In this document: one piece after another, positions 25,601 to 40,600 of the stretch
How the letters are laid out: each line of letters begins with the position of its first letter
How positions within the stretch are numbered: position 1 is the first letter of the stretch
Source of the DNA: Lanius collurio
Taxonomy: Eukaryota; Chordata; Aves; Passeriformes; Laniidae
NCBI GenBank assembly: GCA_020086605.1
Contig: JACBWW010000003.1
Location: forward strand, 54,178,187-54,242,186
Direction: 5' to 3'
Length of the DNA stretch: 64,000 nt
Translations under genes and position numbers: made by a program
The notes under the pieces: generated by a model
Told to the model about the DNA's origin: nothing
The model's database searches: none
Seen by the model: only the letters and a program-made list of their open reading frames with translations

Positions 25601-28600
25601 GTGTAGTTTTTGGGAATTGCCACTGATCATCAGTCTTTACCTTTCTTCCCGTAGGGTGTAAGGAAGTCTAGGAAGTGTTCAAGGGAAAGCATTAGAATCC
25701 TAATTCAGACAACCCATTAAGGTGGATCTCCCTGTCCCTTATCCCTTAGTGAGCTCTCCAGAAAAGATCAAAAAGAACTAAAAAAGTAAGGAATCTTTAA
25801 AAATTTTTTGAATGAAAACTTGAAAAGGTAGACCACAAAGTGGCTGTATAGAGCTGTACAGGTCCTACTTCTGTACATTTAAAATTAAATTTAGCTACAG
25901 AAATAGTTTTAACATACAGCTAAAATACGTCTTTGTACATATTGGTATGCAGTCTTTATATATAAATGGACATAGAAATGTTCAATATTTGTATTTATAC
26001 ATGAGAATTTCCTTGTCCAAAGAAGGATGGCACAGAGAGTGTTCAGAGGTGATGTGGGTATGGCAGGATCAAAGCTGGGAGCCAATCACAGAGCAAAAGC
26101 CTGTTAGTTTGATGTTACCAAACTTGACAGATTTTTGTAAAATGTGTCTTTTTTTTTCTTACTTAATGATTTTGCTGTTTCCATGGCTGTTTCATGAGGC
26201 CCAGATACAAATGCTGGTCTTAAGAATGTTTCTGTTTAAAAAAACTGGTTAGACTGCCTAACTTGTTGCTTTTCTGGGATGTTCTCTGGTCTGGCTGTAT
26301 GACTATTCCCCAAAGTGGAAAAAGTGAGAATACTTAGGTCATGGTAGAGGTTATGGTATTTTTGAGTAGTTTACTGTAATTTTACATTTAATTTATTTAC
26401 GTTTACTGTGCTATGAGAGAAGCAAACAAAGTTATATATTTGTTGGATTTTTTGTCTTTTCTCCTGTAGGTGGAAAAACAAATCAATTAATTCTTCAAAA
26501 TACTGCAACCAAAGCAATTATTCAAGGTCTCATTCCAGATCAAAATTATGCCCTTCAGATCATTGCATTCAGTGAAGACAAGGAGAGTAAGCCAGCACAA
26601 GGCCAGTTCAGAAGTACGTGTCTCTTTATGGCTGACATACACAATTTATCTGATATTTAATGTAACTTTTGAAACAGTAACAAGTCTTACACAAAGGGGG
26701 ATGATGGAAAACCAGTTTTTTCTGTGGTGGAAGGAAAATCAAAGCCATGTATTTTAACTGGTATAAGTACAGGTGGAGGCTTGAATTGATTGCATAGTAC
26801 ATTCTTGCATTGGGCTGTCTTTTTTTCCATTGGATTGGCATCCCTTTCTTCCTCTTTTCATTAGGAAATTAGCTGGTTATTTTGTGGAAAGAATCTTCAG
26901 TGAGTGTAAAGGAAGTGCTATATTCTCATACTTGAAATATTTTCTTTTTATTAGAACCATATTACAGCTGTGCCACCTGGCAACTAGTTGCTAGTTCACT
27001 AGTATGAGAGGCTGATTTTTTAATGGTCTTCAGCCATCAAATATATTTACAAATTTAATTTTTCATATGATCAAGACACGCTCTTAATATCTATATCATA
27101 GTGATATATATACAACTTATCTTTTTTATCTTGATCTTCATGCTAAACATGTTAAATATGATTAGTGGAAATTTGGTTGATAAATACAATAATGTGGCAG
27201 TGTAGGAGTACAGCTGAAAGCATACTGAATTCCCTGACACTGATCTTTTCTCACTGTCATTGCTAAATCACCTTCCTCTTAAAACTAGCACAAGATAAAA
27301 TATTCTGAGTACTTGATGTGGTGCATACCAAAGTCCTTTTAGGTTTTCATCACCACAACTGTGTATTTACTGCCTTAAGTTCTGCCCTGGGTAGGAAACC
27401 CACAAAACCACAGATTATTATAGCACTAAAGAGAAGCCCACAGAAGGCTACAGCAAATTCTGTAATATTAGGCATAGCTGGTTTTTAAATGTCCTTTAGG
27501 AAAAGTAGAGCTGGCAACTTGATTTAAGAATATGGGGATTGTGTTCTATTTAGTATATTCTCTTTGCTGCACATGAAAACATGTACTTAAGGCTGGAGTT
27601 TCATTTAAAAACGTGATGCCTTGCATGAGTGTAACCAGATACAGCATATATACAAATCCGTTTTTTGCTCTCCTGAGTTTTTTTCCCTGTTCTCTGACAT
27701 GTGGCCACTAATTCTTGAGATGAAGAAAGGTCAAATATATAAAGAGCTTTGAGAATATCATCTGGTTTAGTGCATTGGAAGTATGGTTTTAATGCTGTTG
27801 AGTTGTAACTGATGTACTAAGAATTCTCAAGCTTACAATAAAATTTTATTGTCAAGAGTATTTCTCTTTATATAGCCAGCTATACATTCTTATTCTAGTA
27901 CATAGTGTTTAATGAACTAAGATCAATAGGGATTTTTTTTTTCCTTTGAAAATGCAGATGTAAAAACACGTGCTAGATAAAATTTTTTGTCTGTGTAAAA
28001 ATTTGAGTAAAACTGGTGTCATGTCTTTTCTCTCTATGTAGTTAGAATTTTGGCAGTTCCCAAATCAGAATTTTGACAATTCCCAAATCCAGTAGTCTCT
28101 GTCAGGATGTGACCAGCTTGTCTTCTTTGAACATTTTCTGACTTTTGTACCATTTTTCTGGAGACTTACCCCTCAATAGCACTAGCATTAGAGGAGGCCA
28201 GTTCTTGGCCTTGCTCTTGGCCTTTTCTCAAAGGAATGCTCCTAGAAGGATAAGCAACAGCATCCTTTTTGGCTGATATTATTCCTCTTATTTTACCTCT
28301 TGTTTTAGTCAGTCTTGTTCACTTAAGGATTAAACCCAGCCTTCCGACTGAGACCTGGTGTCATTGTGGCATTATCTGCAAGCCAGCTGATAACCAAGAT
28401 CTGCCTTGGTAAAAACTGAATCCTGAGCAAGCTTGTGGACTTGGATTTGCTCCTGAATCAGTTTCACAATTGTTTGCTAAAGGCAGAAGTGCTACACAGT
28501 CACACGTGCTGTCTTAGTAAGAAGGCGAGTCAAAACTTCAGGGTTTTGTTCTCACCTCTGTACCTGGAGTGTGAGCACTGTAGGTTCTGCAAAGGGTAGT

Positions 28601-31600
28601 CATACTGAGAAGACCATATTCAGATGTTTGACAGTGGTTCCTTGTCTTCCTTAGAACTTAATTTTGTGATTGTATTTTGGAATGGAACTTGGAGCACTCC
28701 TGTGTGTGTACATAGTAACTCCTTGATTCAGATATTCCACATACTATTGGGTAAATTGGTGAAATCCATTTGACTTTGGTCCTTTGACTAATGTACAACA
28801 GAATGTTTGTACTGTCTCTCTTGCATAGTCAAGAGACAGATAACCTCCTTTCATGCCCTCACTGTTTTTTAGAATGATGTAGCACATAGAGACTTTGGTC
28901 CTGGCTGAGGCTCAGTGCCTGCTTGGGTGAATGTCAGTCATAATCCAATTTTAATAAAATAAAAAGTGTAATTAGAGTAGAATTTTATTTTCTGTGGAAG
29001 ATATTCTCAGCTTCATTGTTTTAAGCTTTTCCTGGCTGTTGCAGACAGCTAGAGTGGGGATACCAATTAGCATTCTAAGGAAATTCTGGAAGGGCTTTTT
29101 CCTCCCAATACATGACTTTAGCAATGATTTTGTTAGAACTTTCAGACTGTTAGTAGAGTAATACTGGCTACTAATGTAATATTAAGAATTGCTAATCAAA
29201 TTGTGTTCTGCTTGGCTATTGTGAGAGATTTGGGACATAGTAAGTGAGGTATCCCACCCACTTGTGGAACAGGAAACTGTCAAAGTCTCAGCTCTGGAGC
29301 AGCCTTGAACTCATGGGAGTATTTGGTGCCCTGAATACAGATTTGGTCTAAGCTGATTCTGTAAAGAGGATAGTAACAGCTGGCTGATATGCTTTTGTGT
29401 TGACTGACTTGGAGTGGGACTTTGCAGTGCTGGACTTTCCCCAGCTAGCTTTGCCAATTTTCTGGACTGTATTTCCAGTGTGGGATCTTGTCTGCATCGG
29501 CTTAGGTGCTGATGTCACCCTTTGGACTCTCCTGTGTGAAGAGAGTCAGTTTTGAGAACTTTAATGATTATAGAATGGGGAAAGATCCATAAAAATAATA
29601 AAGTCAAAGGGAGGGAGGGAAAACCCAGAAACAGTCACTCATTACCTAAGCATATTTTCAGATGGTCTGTGCAACTACTTTATCAGGAAAAAGAAAATTA
29701 TATGTTTCTAACTGCATTATTTCTAGATTAATTGATTTTCCCCCCTTACTTTACAGTTAAAGATATAGAGAGAAGAAAAGACACAAGTAAATCCAAGGTG
29801 AAGGATCCAGAAAAAACAAATGCGAGTAAACCAGCTCCGGAAGGTCAGATCATTACACATATGACTTGTGATATTCTGAAAATAATCAGCTTCTTTATTT
29901 AACTTGGCCATTTTAGAGATTTTCTGTAAGTCAACACTTTAAATCTGGTTCCCAGTGTTAAATTAAATAGAAGGGAAAACCAGTATTTTCAGTAATATTG
30001 GAGAGTTGCTACAGAGGTATTGCTTTTAGTTATATGCTTTGCTTTTTTATAAAGTTCTAAATTCTACCATGAATAGATGAAAATTAATAAAAAGTAATTT
30101 TAAATAATATTAAAATTATTGAAAACTGCTTGTACTTCCCCACTGGGTGCACTTTGAGTTAGCTAGTGGAAGAATCGTGTGTGGGTGTGTGTGTACATAA
30201 TAACTTCACATTATGTTGGCTGTAAGACAGACTGGCAGTTTTAAATCCCACCTAAAGTCAAATTGATACTATTGTATATTTAGCCATTGTGTAATATTGT
30301 ATAATAACTTGACAAGTCTATCCTAGTTAGGTTATATATATGAAAACATTTGAAACACTTTGAGGGGAGGGGAAAAAAAAGGAATTAATTCAGTCCCGTT
30401 GCAAACAGCCAATCTTCTGGTGAAATGTGATACTGCTTGTCATAAGAAATTTGTCTAGTATGGATGAAAATCTTTTTCAAGATTAATATACAGCTCTATT
30501 TCCTGTTATTCTAAAATCTGAATAGCATCTTCTTTATGAAGTAACCCCAACAGCAATTATTCCCTTCAGTGGTTATTTATGGTATACAGGACAAGCACAG
30601 ACAAGAAGAGCTTGGTATGACCTTAAATAGTCTCTCTGTGAATAAGCTGGACAGTTTCAAGGATGCCATTTTCCCCTTCCTCTTAAATCTGTCTCCAGTG
30701 ATGCAAGTGTCAAAGACCTCACCCAAAGGTCCTTGAAGCCCATACAAATTTTTCTTCAGTGGGTTTTTATTCTTACCACACATTGTTGTGTCATTTTGTA
30801 TTTATTAATACTATGCAAGGTTGTTTCCATACAGCATTTTTTAAACAAAAGCACCCTGGAATTCCAGTGGGTTCATTAGAAAAATATTAGCTAGTGTTTG
30901 CAACACTAAAGAGACAAGTTGTACCTGCTAGCACATCAGGGTAGTGGATAGGTGATCTTTCCTACATCATGTCTAGAGAAAGGCTGAGTTGGAAGAAATG
31001 ATAGAACTAGAAAAGGAAAATGTGATTTCCTTTCTTAATGAAGGACAAGTGATAAAGTTGAAGAAAGGAAAACTGGGCCTGCACTTGGAAAATGTTGATT
31101 AAATGCAGACAGAGGAAAGTGTCTGCCAGACTACAGGAGAGAATTTATGCTTTTGTCATGGAGTAAGGGCAAAAATACAACTGGTGAGAGGAGCTTGGGT
31201 CTGCAATCTCTCCCTTTTTAGGATTCATGTTTACTTTTGAAGTCTTTAGCTTAGTCACTTTCCTCATCCATGCACCACTTTTAGTCATTGGAACTTCTTC
31301 AGTCGTATCAGAGCACTTTGTATCAGATCAAAATACATCTCCATCCAGAACTTTGAAATGCTATTGCCTTACACTTACTGTAGCAGGTTTTACTTGAAAA
31401 CTGGGGTATGCGTTTGAAACAAAGGCAAAACTTACAAACATCTTGATCAGCAAGCCTGATCATAAAAAAGAAAATATTATGCTAGTTTTTATAAAATCTT
31501 GAATTTGTTTAGCCCTGTTTCCAACTCAGCTATATGTTATTGTAACAGACCTTTTTTCTCTCCAGTCTAACTATTGCATATTTCTTTGCTTTGTGCAATA

Positions 31601-34600
31601 TGATGATTATTCAAAGTGATGGAGATTCCAAGTGAATGACTTCAGTGGGAGTAGGGTGAGATTCCAAGTGAAAACACTGGGCAAAAATAACAGCATCAGC
31701 AAAAAATGTGTAGCTGTAGAAATGTGAAGGGGTAGAAGTGAATTCAGAACTGATATACAGGCAGTAATGGTACCAAAATTTTTCTAGTTTAATATACAAA
31801 GACCGTTCTACCTCAAATTGAAATTGGATCAAAGAAATAAAGAACAGTCTGAAAGAAATGGATTAAAGAAATAAGTGCAAAATTTTATGGCAAAACCATG
31901 AATAATAACTTGATCCTCTGCAGATGTTTGACAGGAAATTATTTGAGTACGACCAAATGAATCCAGGCCAGCAGTTAATTGGTTTCATAACGATTCAGTG
32001 TATGGCTAAATTTGATGAGTTTAATAGCAACCCTGATACATTCTTGTGGCTGTGGTCAAGTTGGTAAGACCTTGGGAATTAACAGTACAAAAGAAATTAC
32101 TAGAATCATAGAATCATTAGAGTAGGAAAAGACCTGCAAGATCATCAATTCCAGTCTTTGACCTTATACCACCATGTCCACAAAATCATCTTATGAAGTG
32201 CCACATCCATTCAGCTGTTGAACACTTCTGCAGATGGTGACTGCACCAATTCCCTGGATATCCTGTTCCAATGCTTACCCTCTCTTGCTGTGATGAACTT
32301 TTCATGATATCCAACCTAAACTTGCCCTGGTGCCACCTGAGGGCTTTTCCTCTTGCCCTGCCATTTGCTATCTGGGAGAAGAGACCAACCCCACCTGGCT
32401 ACAGCCTCCTTTCAGGGAGTTGTAGGGAGTGATAAGGTCTCCCCTGAGCCTCCTTTTCTCCAGGCTAAACACCCCCAGCTCCCTCAGCTGCTCCTCATCA
32501 GACTTGTGCTCCAGACCCTTCCCCAGCTCTGCTGCCCTTCTCTGGACACGCTCCAGCCCCTCAATGTCCTTTTTGTAGTGAGGGGCCCAGAACTGGACAC
32601 AGGACCTGAGGTGTGGCCTCAGCAGTGCTGAGTACTGGGGGACAGTCCCTGCCCTGGTCCTGCTTGGCTGCAGGCCAGGATGCCATTGGCCTTCTTGGCC
32701 ACCTGGGCACACACTGGCTGAGGTTCAGTCACTGTCGACCAGCACCTCCAGGTCCTTTTCCAAGGGCAGCCTTCCAGCCACTGTTCCCCATCCTGCAGTG
32801 CTGCATGGGGCTGTTGTGACCCAACACACTTGGCCTTGTTGAACCTCGTACCATTGGCTTTGGCCCGTTGGTCCAGCCTGTCCAGATCCCTCTGCAGAGC
32901 CCCCCCTACCCTCCAGCAGATAAACACTCATACCCAGCTTGGTGTTGTCTGTGAACTTTCTGAGGATGTTATTAACATGTTTTTATTAAATTTTTAAATC
33001 TTTATGATGGCAGCCAGGTTGAATTAGGTAGAATAGTATTTTACCTGAGAACAAGAGCAATTTTTGCCCATAAAAAAAATTGAAAACAACCATTGTCCAG
33101 ATTATTGTTGTCAGAGGTTATGGCTTCTGCTCTTGTCTTGAGTGAAAGAGTAGCATAATTCACCAGTTATTAGTGTCAAGTTTTGATGTAAAAGACATGC
33201 CTTCTGTGAACATCTGCCCCACTTGTTATATAAGGATGTTTATTTGCATTAGTAGGCCAGAAAATCCAAAATCATTGTTTTGGGACAAAACTAATAAAGC
33301 ACAACAATGTACTTGTCAGTGAATATGAAAAAAATGTGAACTCTTTCAATATTACAAGCTCCAGTTTGTGCATTATGACAAGTCATGTATCCTGCTGATT
33401 TTCCTGCAAGGCACTACAGGCACATAATAGCATAAATTTGTTGTTTATAAATTCTTAGCTAATATATCTTCTTCAGAGTCACTCAATAAACTCCAGAAAT
33501 TTCTCTTTCAATTTCAATGGGACAAAGATTTCACCACAACCCTTCTTCTCCTGTAAGCCAGCTCTTTGTTAAGAAATGCAAAATGTAAATACCTGTACTC
33601 ATGATTCTAGGTAGTTCCAGGGCATCTTACTCTTATTTTCATGTGTGGTTTGGAGGCTTGATTATGTAGTGCTGTCCACTATTTAATTGCCAACTGTCTG
33701 ATGCTCTGAGCAGCGCTGGGAGGTGTAAACACCTTCTGCTGAACTCCCAAATCTACTTTGTTCTTCTGTCCTCAAATTAGATTGTTATGAGGGTTTTCCT
33801 CAGTCTTTATGGAACTCTGTCAACAGCTTGTATGGCTTGCTAGAAATTTTTCCAGCAGCTGCAGCAAACTAGATTAAAATTTTCCATCTATTCTGTACTA
33901 CTCATTCAAGTAGTTTAAAAAGATTTACTCCTTTCCTGCTGTAAGTATTGTGCTCTTATCACAAGCAAACCTCCAGTGTATATCCAGTAATCTCATGGTT
34001 CCAAATTAATTCAGGCTTAATGTCTAGCACTCATCCATCAAATGTTCACTTTATATTTGATTTCCAGAAACTTTCTGTAACTCTTCTGCATGACCACTTT
34101 CAAGTCTTGAATCTTCTTTCTATATTTTTGAGAACCTGTAATTTTTCAGTTTAGTGATTTATCACTGCTGTGCATACTCATATTAATAATGTCAGAAGCC
34201 TTTTCTCTTTCTGTTTGTTGAGAAAAAGCTCACAGACACAGCTTCTTTCAGCATGCACTGATATTTGAGTACTTGTACCCTGGCTTCTCTCCAACTCCCT
34301 CGTGTACAAAGCTCTTTTCTGTACAGCAACAGGGGTTAATACATTCTGTGCCTTCTTGGATGTTTTATAGTTTCTCAGAGAGCCTCTATGAGTGATTCTC
34401 TAATCAAATCCCTTTGGGGAGGGGAGAATCACAGTGTTTTGACAATATCCTCTGGCAAATATATGACTGTATCTTTTTCTGCAGAGTATTTCTCCATGTA
34501 TTTGAACAGGGTTTAGCTACCCACTTCCATATAAACAACAAAACACTGAGGCCAGTTTTAGCTGTGTGCTTTTTGACTTGATTGTGGGGGTTTTTGGTTG

Positions 34601-37600
34601 AGAGGTGTGGCGGCTTAATGTCGGCTAGCAGCCAAACTCCCACCTAGCTGCTTGCTCATTCCTCTCTGCAGCAGGATGGGAGAGAAAAGAGGAAGAACAG
34701 GAATGAAAGAGTTCATAGGTTGAGATAAAGACAGGGAGAATGCTTACCAGTTACCATGGCAGGCAAACAGAATAAAGTGGGGGAAGATTTAATTTCTTGC
34801 CAGTTAAAAAATTTGCTGATGTGTGTAGTGGGAAACAAAAGAGACAAACATTAAAACAACTACTTTCCTTCCCATTTTCCCAGGCTCAGCTTGACCTCCT
34901 CCCAGACTCCTCTCCTCCTCTCTCGTTATCATTGCAAGTTACACGCAGTCCAAGTCCCTTCAGAGAGGAAGCAAGTGGTGCAAAAGGGGTGTCCAGAGGT
35001 TATGATCAGGGCCTAGTGGTTTCTCTTTGCCATTCCTTTCTTCTCATACCTTTCTTCTCCCTGTATGTCATTCCCAGGCTGCAGGGAATATCTTCTCTCC
35101 TCTGACCTAGGGGTTCCCTATGCTGTTTCTCACTCTTTTTTCCCCTCCTCCGTTCTGGGCTTGGAATTTTTTTTGTCCTTTCTTAAATAAGTTTTCCCAG
35201 AGGTGCCACTGCCTGTCCATGGACACTTGGCCTCTTCTCAAAAAGGCCACCCTGCAGTCTCTGTCCTGCCAAACCTGGCCACAAACACCCAATACCAAAG
35301 GGGCTTCATTAGTGCTTTACTAGAGTAAAGAATTCACACAGTCTTTAACCTTTCCTGTTTGGAAATTCCCTTATGCAAATATCAAATCCAGTTGAATTAG
35401 GACAACATAGAGCACGTGTGGGTCAGATTTCTCTTCTGAATCAGGTGTAGCAGGATAAGCCTTACTCAGTCTGTAGACATTCAAACAAGGAGAAATACAC
35501 TGCCATAAAAGACTGTGGTTTATGTGTCACAATGTTACAGTGACTTTCTCATTGCAAAACACGTGTAATATAGTCACACAGTAGGTATGACTTGTGAGGG
35601 AGGCCAGGGGTCTTCACTGCACAGCACAGAATGTGGTGGTTAGTTCAACCTTCCCAAATGAAAATTGTGTTTCACCCCAGAGCGAGGGGCAGGTGTGGTT
35701 TTTCAGGGATTTCTATGAAAAATCCCGTTATGTGGTGCTGAGTTAAAATACCTGGGGGAACTGCAGCTTTTTCAATCCCTTAGGTGCCTCTTTCAGTTGG
35801 GAGTCACTTTTACCGTATGCCAAGAGCCAAACTGGTAGAACATTACCTGAGCTCTGTGAGCTGGTGGGGAGCCAAATGGAAGGTCTGAGAAAATGGGTAT
35901 TGCCATCCTGTTCCTTGCCCAAACAGAATATAGAGGAAGCTTTAGGAGAAATTGACTGGCAATAAAAGCTAGATCTGAGTTTCACATTGTGGAAGACTGG
36001 GACCTGCAGACAGAAATTTGGAATAGAGAATTTATAACTAATCTGTTGTCCATGAGTATGGGAGGAACAAGTCAGCAATGGAAAATTTAGGTACTGGGTG
36101 AGTGAAAAGTAGCATAGAAATCGTAGTGGGCTTTAGAGATAGAAAAGCAGAAACTCTATATAATGAGCTATGTAATGCCATACCTTGTCTCCTACAGAGT
36201 ATACCAGAAAGGTGCAGAGGTCAGGTTACATTATCTGTACGTAAGTAATATAACCTGAACTAATGTTAAAAACAGTGAACAGTGGCTTCATGTGCCTTGA
36301 TTAATATTCCTGCATTTCTATATTAATTTAAGTTAAATACTTTCTGAGGAAGAGGTAAGAATTATCTGTAAGGAGAAACAAATGTTTCTTTTCAAAGAAT
36401 TTAATATTATTTGTGACCTTTAGTGAATTTAACATTGTTACTGATATTATTTTTGTTATTATTATGCACACAGAAATATACATAAACAAGTTATTCGTAT
36501 AATGAAGAATAGATGCTCATTCAGTCACAGCTGCTTCTGACACATGCAGTTTCCACTCTCCTTTTTGTTTTCTTCACTACTCAGGGAAGAGATTTTGGTT
36601 GTATTGTACTAAATTTTGAGTTTTTAGCACTCTTGTGGTTTAGTATCATAAAGTGTCCTGGAAAGAGGCCTGAATCCATCTTTCATGTGATACTTGCCTG
36701 CTAAGTAGTAATTAGTATGCCTGCAGTTTCTTTCAAGTGAGTGCAATCTGCCAGTGCTCTGTTGCCTGCAAAAACTCTGTAGATATATCTAAAGTTATTA
36801 TGTTTTGGGGTAGAATAGTTTTTGATAATTTTATTGAACTTCCTGATGTATTTTACATTATTAGTGATGTTATTATTTACATTACTTGTACAATCTTTCA
36901 ATGTAAATGTTTCTGAATGATTTTTTTTATAATGTATTTTTCATTCAGTGCTATGCACCTATCAGATAGTGCAAAAGCCACATCTTTCCTTAAAATGCTA
37001 TGGTATACTTGTCTGAGGCTTCTACTTTAATAGCTCTTGCAGTGAGGTGGAATCAATCTTCTTATGGTGATAGATATGAGAGGTGTGGTAAGCTTAAAAA
37101 AATATACTGATTTGCATTCTTCTTTCAACATTCCTACTACATTTGATACAAATGAGCTTTGACATTCACTTTATAGCTGTTGAATGGCACTATTTAAGCA
37201 GAGTAGGAAAAATCCATAGAGAGGTATATTAAGATACTATTCAGCAGAAGAGACTAATTATCTAATTTATTAACTTGTCTGTTTAGTTAATGTCAGATGC
37301 TTCAGTAAGTATTGCTAGACAGTGTGAAATGAGTGCTATGAGGTATTTGACTAAGCCACAGGAATGAATACCTTCTGAACTTCTGCTCCATTGGCAGTGT
37401 TTCATAGTTTTACTCACTTCGTCCTGGCTAATATAACTGCAAATGTTGGTTTTAGTCATGATGTTTTTCGATTTTTTTTTATTACTTGCTTAACTCCTGG
37501 GCTATGGAACTCATTAACTATGTCTTTATACAACCTATAATTTGACTTACTAGCAGGATTTCCTTGAGCTTTGTGGAGGACACTTTAGGTCTTGAGTATG

Positions 37601-40600
37601 AGCAGCAGAAGAAAAATGGTAACTATGCTGTGTGGGCCTTTTCCTCCAGTGCCATTGTGCTCTTCCTAAGCAGTCTTTGTCTTTTCTCAGCTCTTGCATA
37701 TTTTTCTGCTTCTGCAATCTGAGAGTAAAAGGAAAGTTTATTGGAAAGTATTTGGCTCTTCTACTTTCAATAATGTTTCTTTTTTTATCTTGCTTTGGGG
37801 ACCACTGAACCTTTTAGCCCCAGCTCCAGCCAGTAGCAAGGCTGAGCATGTAGTCCCAGTAGGTCTGGGGTGATCAAAAACAGTGCTTGGCCAAGCAAGT
37901 ACTAATCAGCCATTTGTGCAGATGGAGCTGGTCCCTTTGATGCCTTTATCGTCCTATTTTCCCATGTGTGTTCTTCCCCAAACTACCTTTCAATGTTTTT
38001 GGTTCCTCCCCTAAACATGTCCTATTAGATCTTGTACTATCCCCAGGTACTTGTTCCTGTATCCCCTGTCTCATTGCCCCCTAAGCAGTGACCCACCAGT
38101 CTGAGCCATACAGACTGGGTTATGAAGCAAGTAGAAGTTACCAAAATGTGTTGCTGATCTCGGAAGATGCTGGCAGGATGAAACCTGGGTACTGTTTCTG
38201 TATACCTGTTGTTTTCTTTTGTTCTAGTGCAGTGCAATATAATACTGAAGGGGTGTTTGAACTAGATGCAACCGTGTTTGCTTCAAAACTAATAGCAGTG
38301 CAGCCATATTGTTCAGTACAGCACTCTCCCTGGTGAATGCACTGCTCAGAAATAGCTAGCTCAAGGTCTTCTACCTTATCCTTCGTTCCAAAGTGTAGAG
38401 ATAACCCTGGCTTTTAGTCTTTCACATCAGTTTCTTAATGCTGCAAAATGGGAACATTGCCTATTTTGGAGATAGGTTATTTAAATATGATAGACTACTT
38501 CTGTATGATAAGTTTCATTTTTGGACAAAAGAAAAGCCTGCATCAGAAAATACAGTGAAGTTTAGAACTATTGATTGCATTTGTCTAAATGCTAGGCTAC
38601 TGCCTACATTTCCCTAAAAGATGTCTGTGCATAATACTAAGGCTTGAATATTCCCCCTTTGCAGCGTCTGCAGGGAGTATATGGATGCATTACCTTTGCA
38701 TGGATGAAACAGGATTCACATCTACTGTCGTTAGCTGCCTCACACCTGAGGACATGCTCTGTGTGGGCTGCTACTTCAGGATTTTTTTTTCAGTTTACTT
38801 TTCAGTTCTGTGCTTACCATCTTGACAAATATGTTTATAGTCTTTAGCAAAAGCTGCCTTTCAGCACGGAGTGGCATGCAGTGACAATTGCAGTGACATT
38901 TGCAGTGACATGCAGTCCTTTGACCTGGTTGTCAATAGCTCTTGTGTGTGTGTTGTATACCTGCTTGTTCTAGCATTTACTAATCAACTAAAAATAATAT
39001 GAACATAGAAATGAATCTATTCTCTATGCTTCTTTAAGGGGGGTGGCCCCAGATCCCCGTGCCTCCCTTGAGAAGGCTGGGTAATGCTTGGACCATGCTG
39101 CAGCATTATTAGAACATTTTGGACTACCACAAAGCTTTGGCAAGCATTTATAATTACGTTCCCCTCACCATGCTCTTCTGACCACTCTGAAGTTGCTCAG
39201 CCCAGAAATTGTTTTGTAGACTTAATTTTGGTTTCAGACTGTTGCTTTGGCTTTTGACTCAGTTGACTTTGTTCTGCCCAACCTTAGCCCAAACAGGGAA
39301 TCCATGATGTCTCCTATCTCAGCTTCCGCTACTGAAAGCAGCACCTGCCCATCTGATTTTTGCCAATAGGACTCTCACTTAAGTGCCTGCAGCCAGTGGT
39401 TTCAGTGGTGGTCAGATCATCATCCTGATGTGTGCTAAAAGAGTCTGCACTGGACCCCACATAGAACCTGCACAGCATTCCTGTCCCCATCCAAGTTAGG
39501 TTGTCAGAACATGGGGTTTTTTTGAAAGCGACTGTTTTTTAATGTGTGCCAAATGTAATGGCTTTCCATTCTTCTGTGGGACTTCTCATTTTCTCTCTCA
39601 ACTTCAGGTGATGAAAGTATCTGTTGCAAAAATGAGATGAAGTAGAATTGTTGGAGTATACCATTGCTTTCTTTGATATATGAACTTTGGGTGCTGCCAA
39701 AGTTCATGTTGGTTTCTGTACTTTTCAGAAGGTAGAATTTGATGACAGGCATTCATTAAGTTTCTAAGCTGGACTGTAAACCTGTGAGCTGCCATGCAGA
39801 GCTTTGTATATTAGAAATTCTTTGTTAAACACTGGAAGACTTACAGGAGGATTCTGATGCAAAGAAACTCTTGGGTAAACTCCTTTTTACTGTCCAGAAA
39901 GTTTAGCTCATTGTGCTGTGGATGATCAATGCTTATTCCAGGAATTCATTGTAAGAATTTCTCTGGAGGAAATAGCATTTTTGTCCTTTGACTACTACTT
40001 GCAACTTGGATTTCCTTCTACAATGGCAGTACTTCTATGGACGTGGCTAGGGTAATTTGGAAGACTCCTTTCTGGAGCCTTTCTCATGACTGAAAAACAT
40101 TATGGGAAATATCAGCACCCACATGGACAGAATTATTAATTGTTTTCCTTTGCCATCATTTGGCAGTTGCTTTGGAGAAAACCAAGTAAGCTACATTTAG
40201 ACATTGCAGCATTTACATCTGCCATCTGGCCAAATTAAATAGCACACAAGTGTGTTCAAATAATCTGAATAAGAGAAAAATGTATTTTTGAGAGAAAGCA
40301 AGCTTGAAACTGAAGACCTGGACGTTACTATGAAGCCTGGATTTGGAAGAGGGTTCATGTGAATTGTACACTTTGATCTTGACAGAAGAAATCCCAGGGA
40401 AGAGAGAGGAACAGAGAGAAAGAGAGATTGGGAGCAAGGGGTGGATTTTAACATAAAGAAGAGTCTCTTATGCATTTGCAATTGTCTTGCCTGTTCTGGA
40501 TAGGTGTAAAATTTTGTTTATTTACATTAGCCTAGGTTGAGAGTGAGTGTTAAGAGGTTGCTGGATGTCTTCTTCAGTTAGTATATTGGAGATGACAAAC

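Noticed and set aside
32353..32931. Overlapping frames of 68-114 codons on both strands
   Set aside because: They lie entirely within the minus-strand CR1 copy. The minus-strand ones are ORF2 remnants and the plus-strand ones are shadows.
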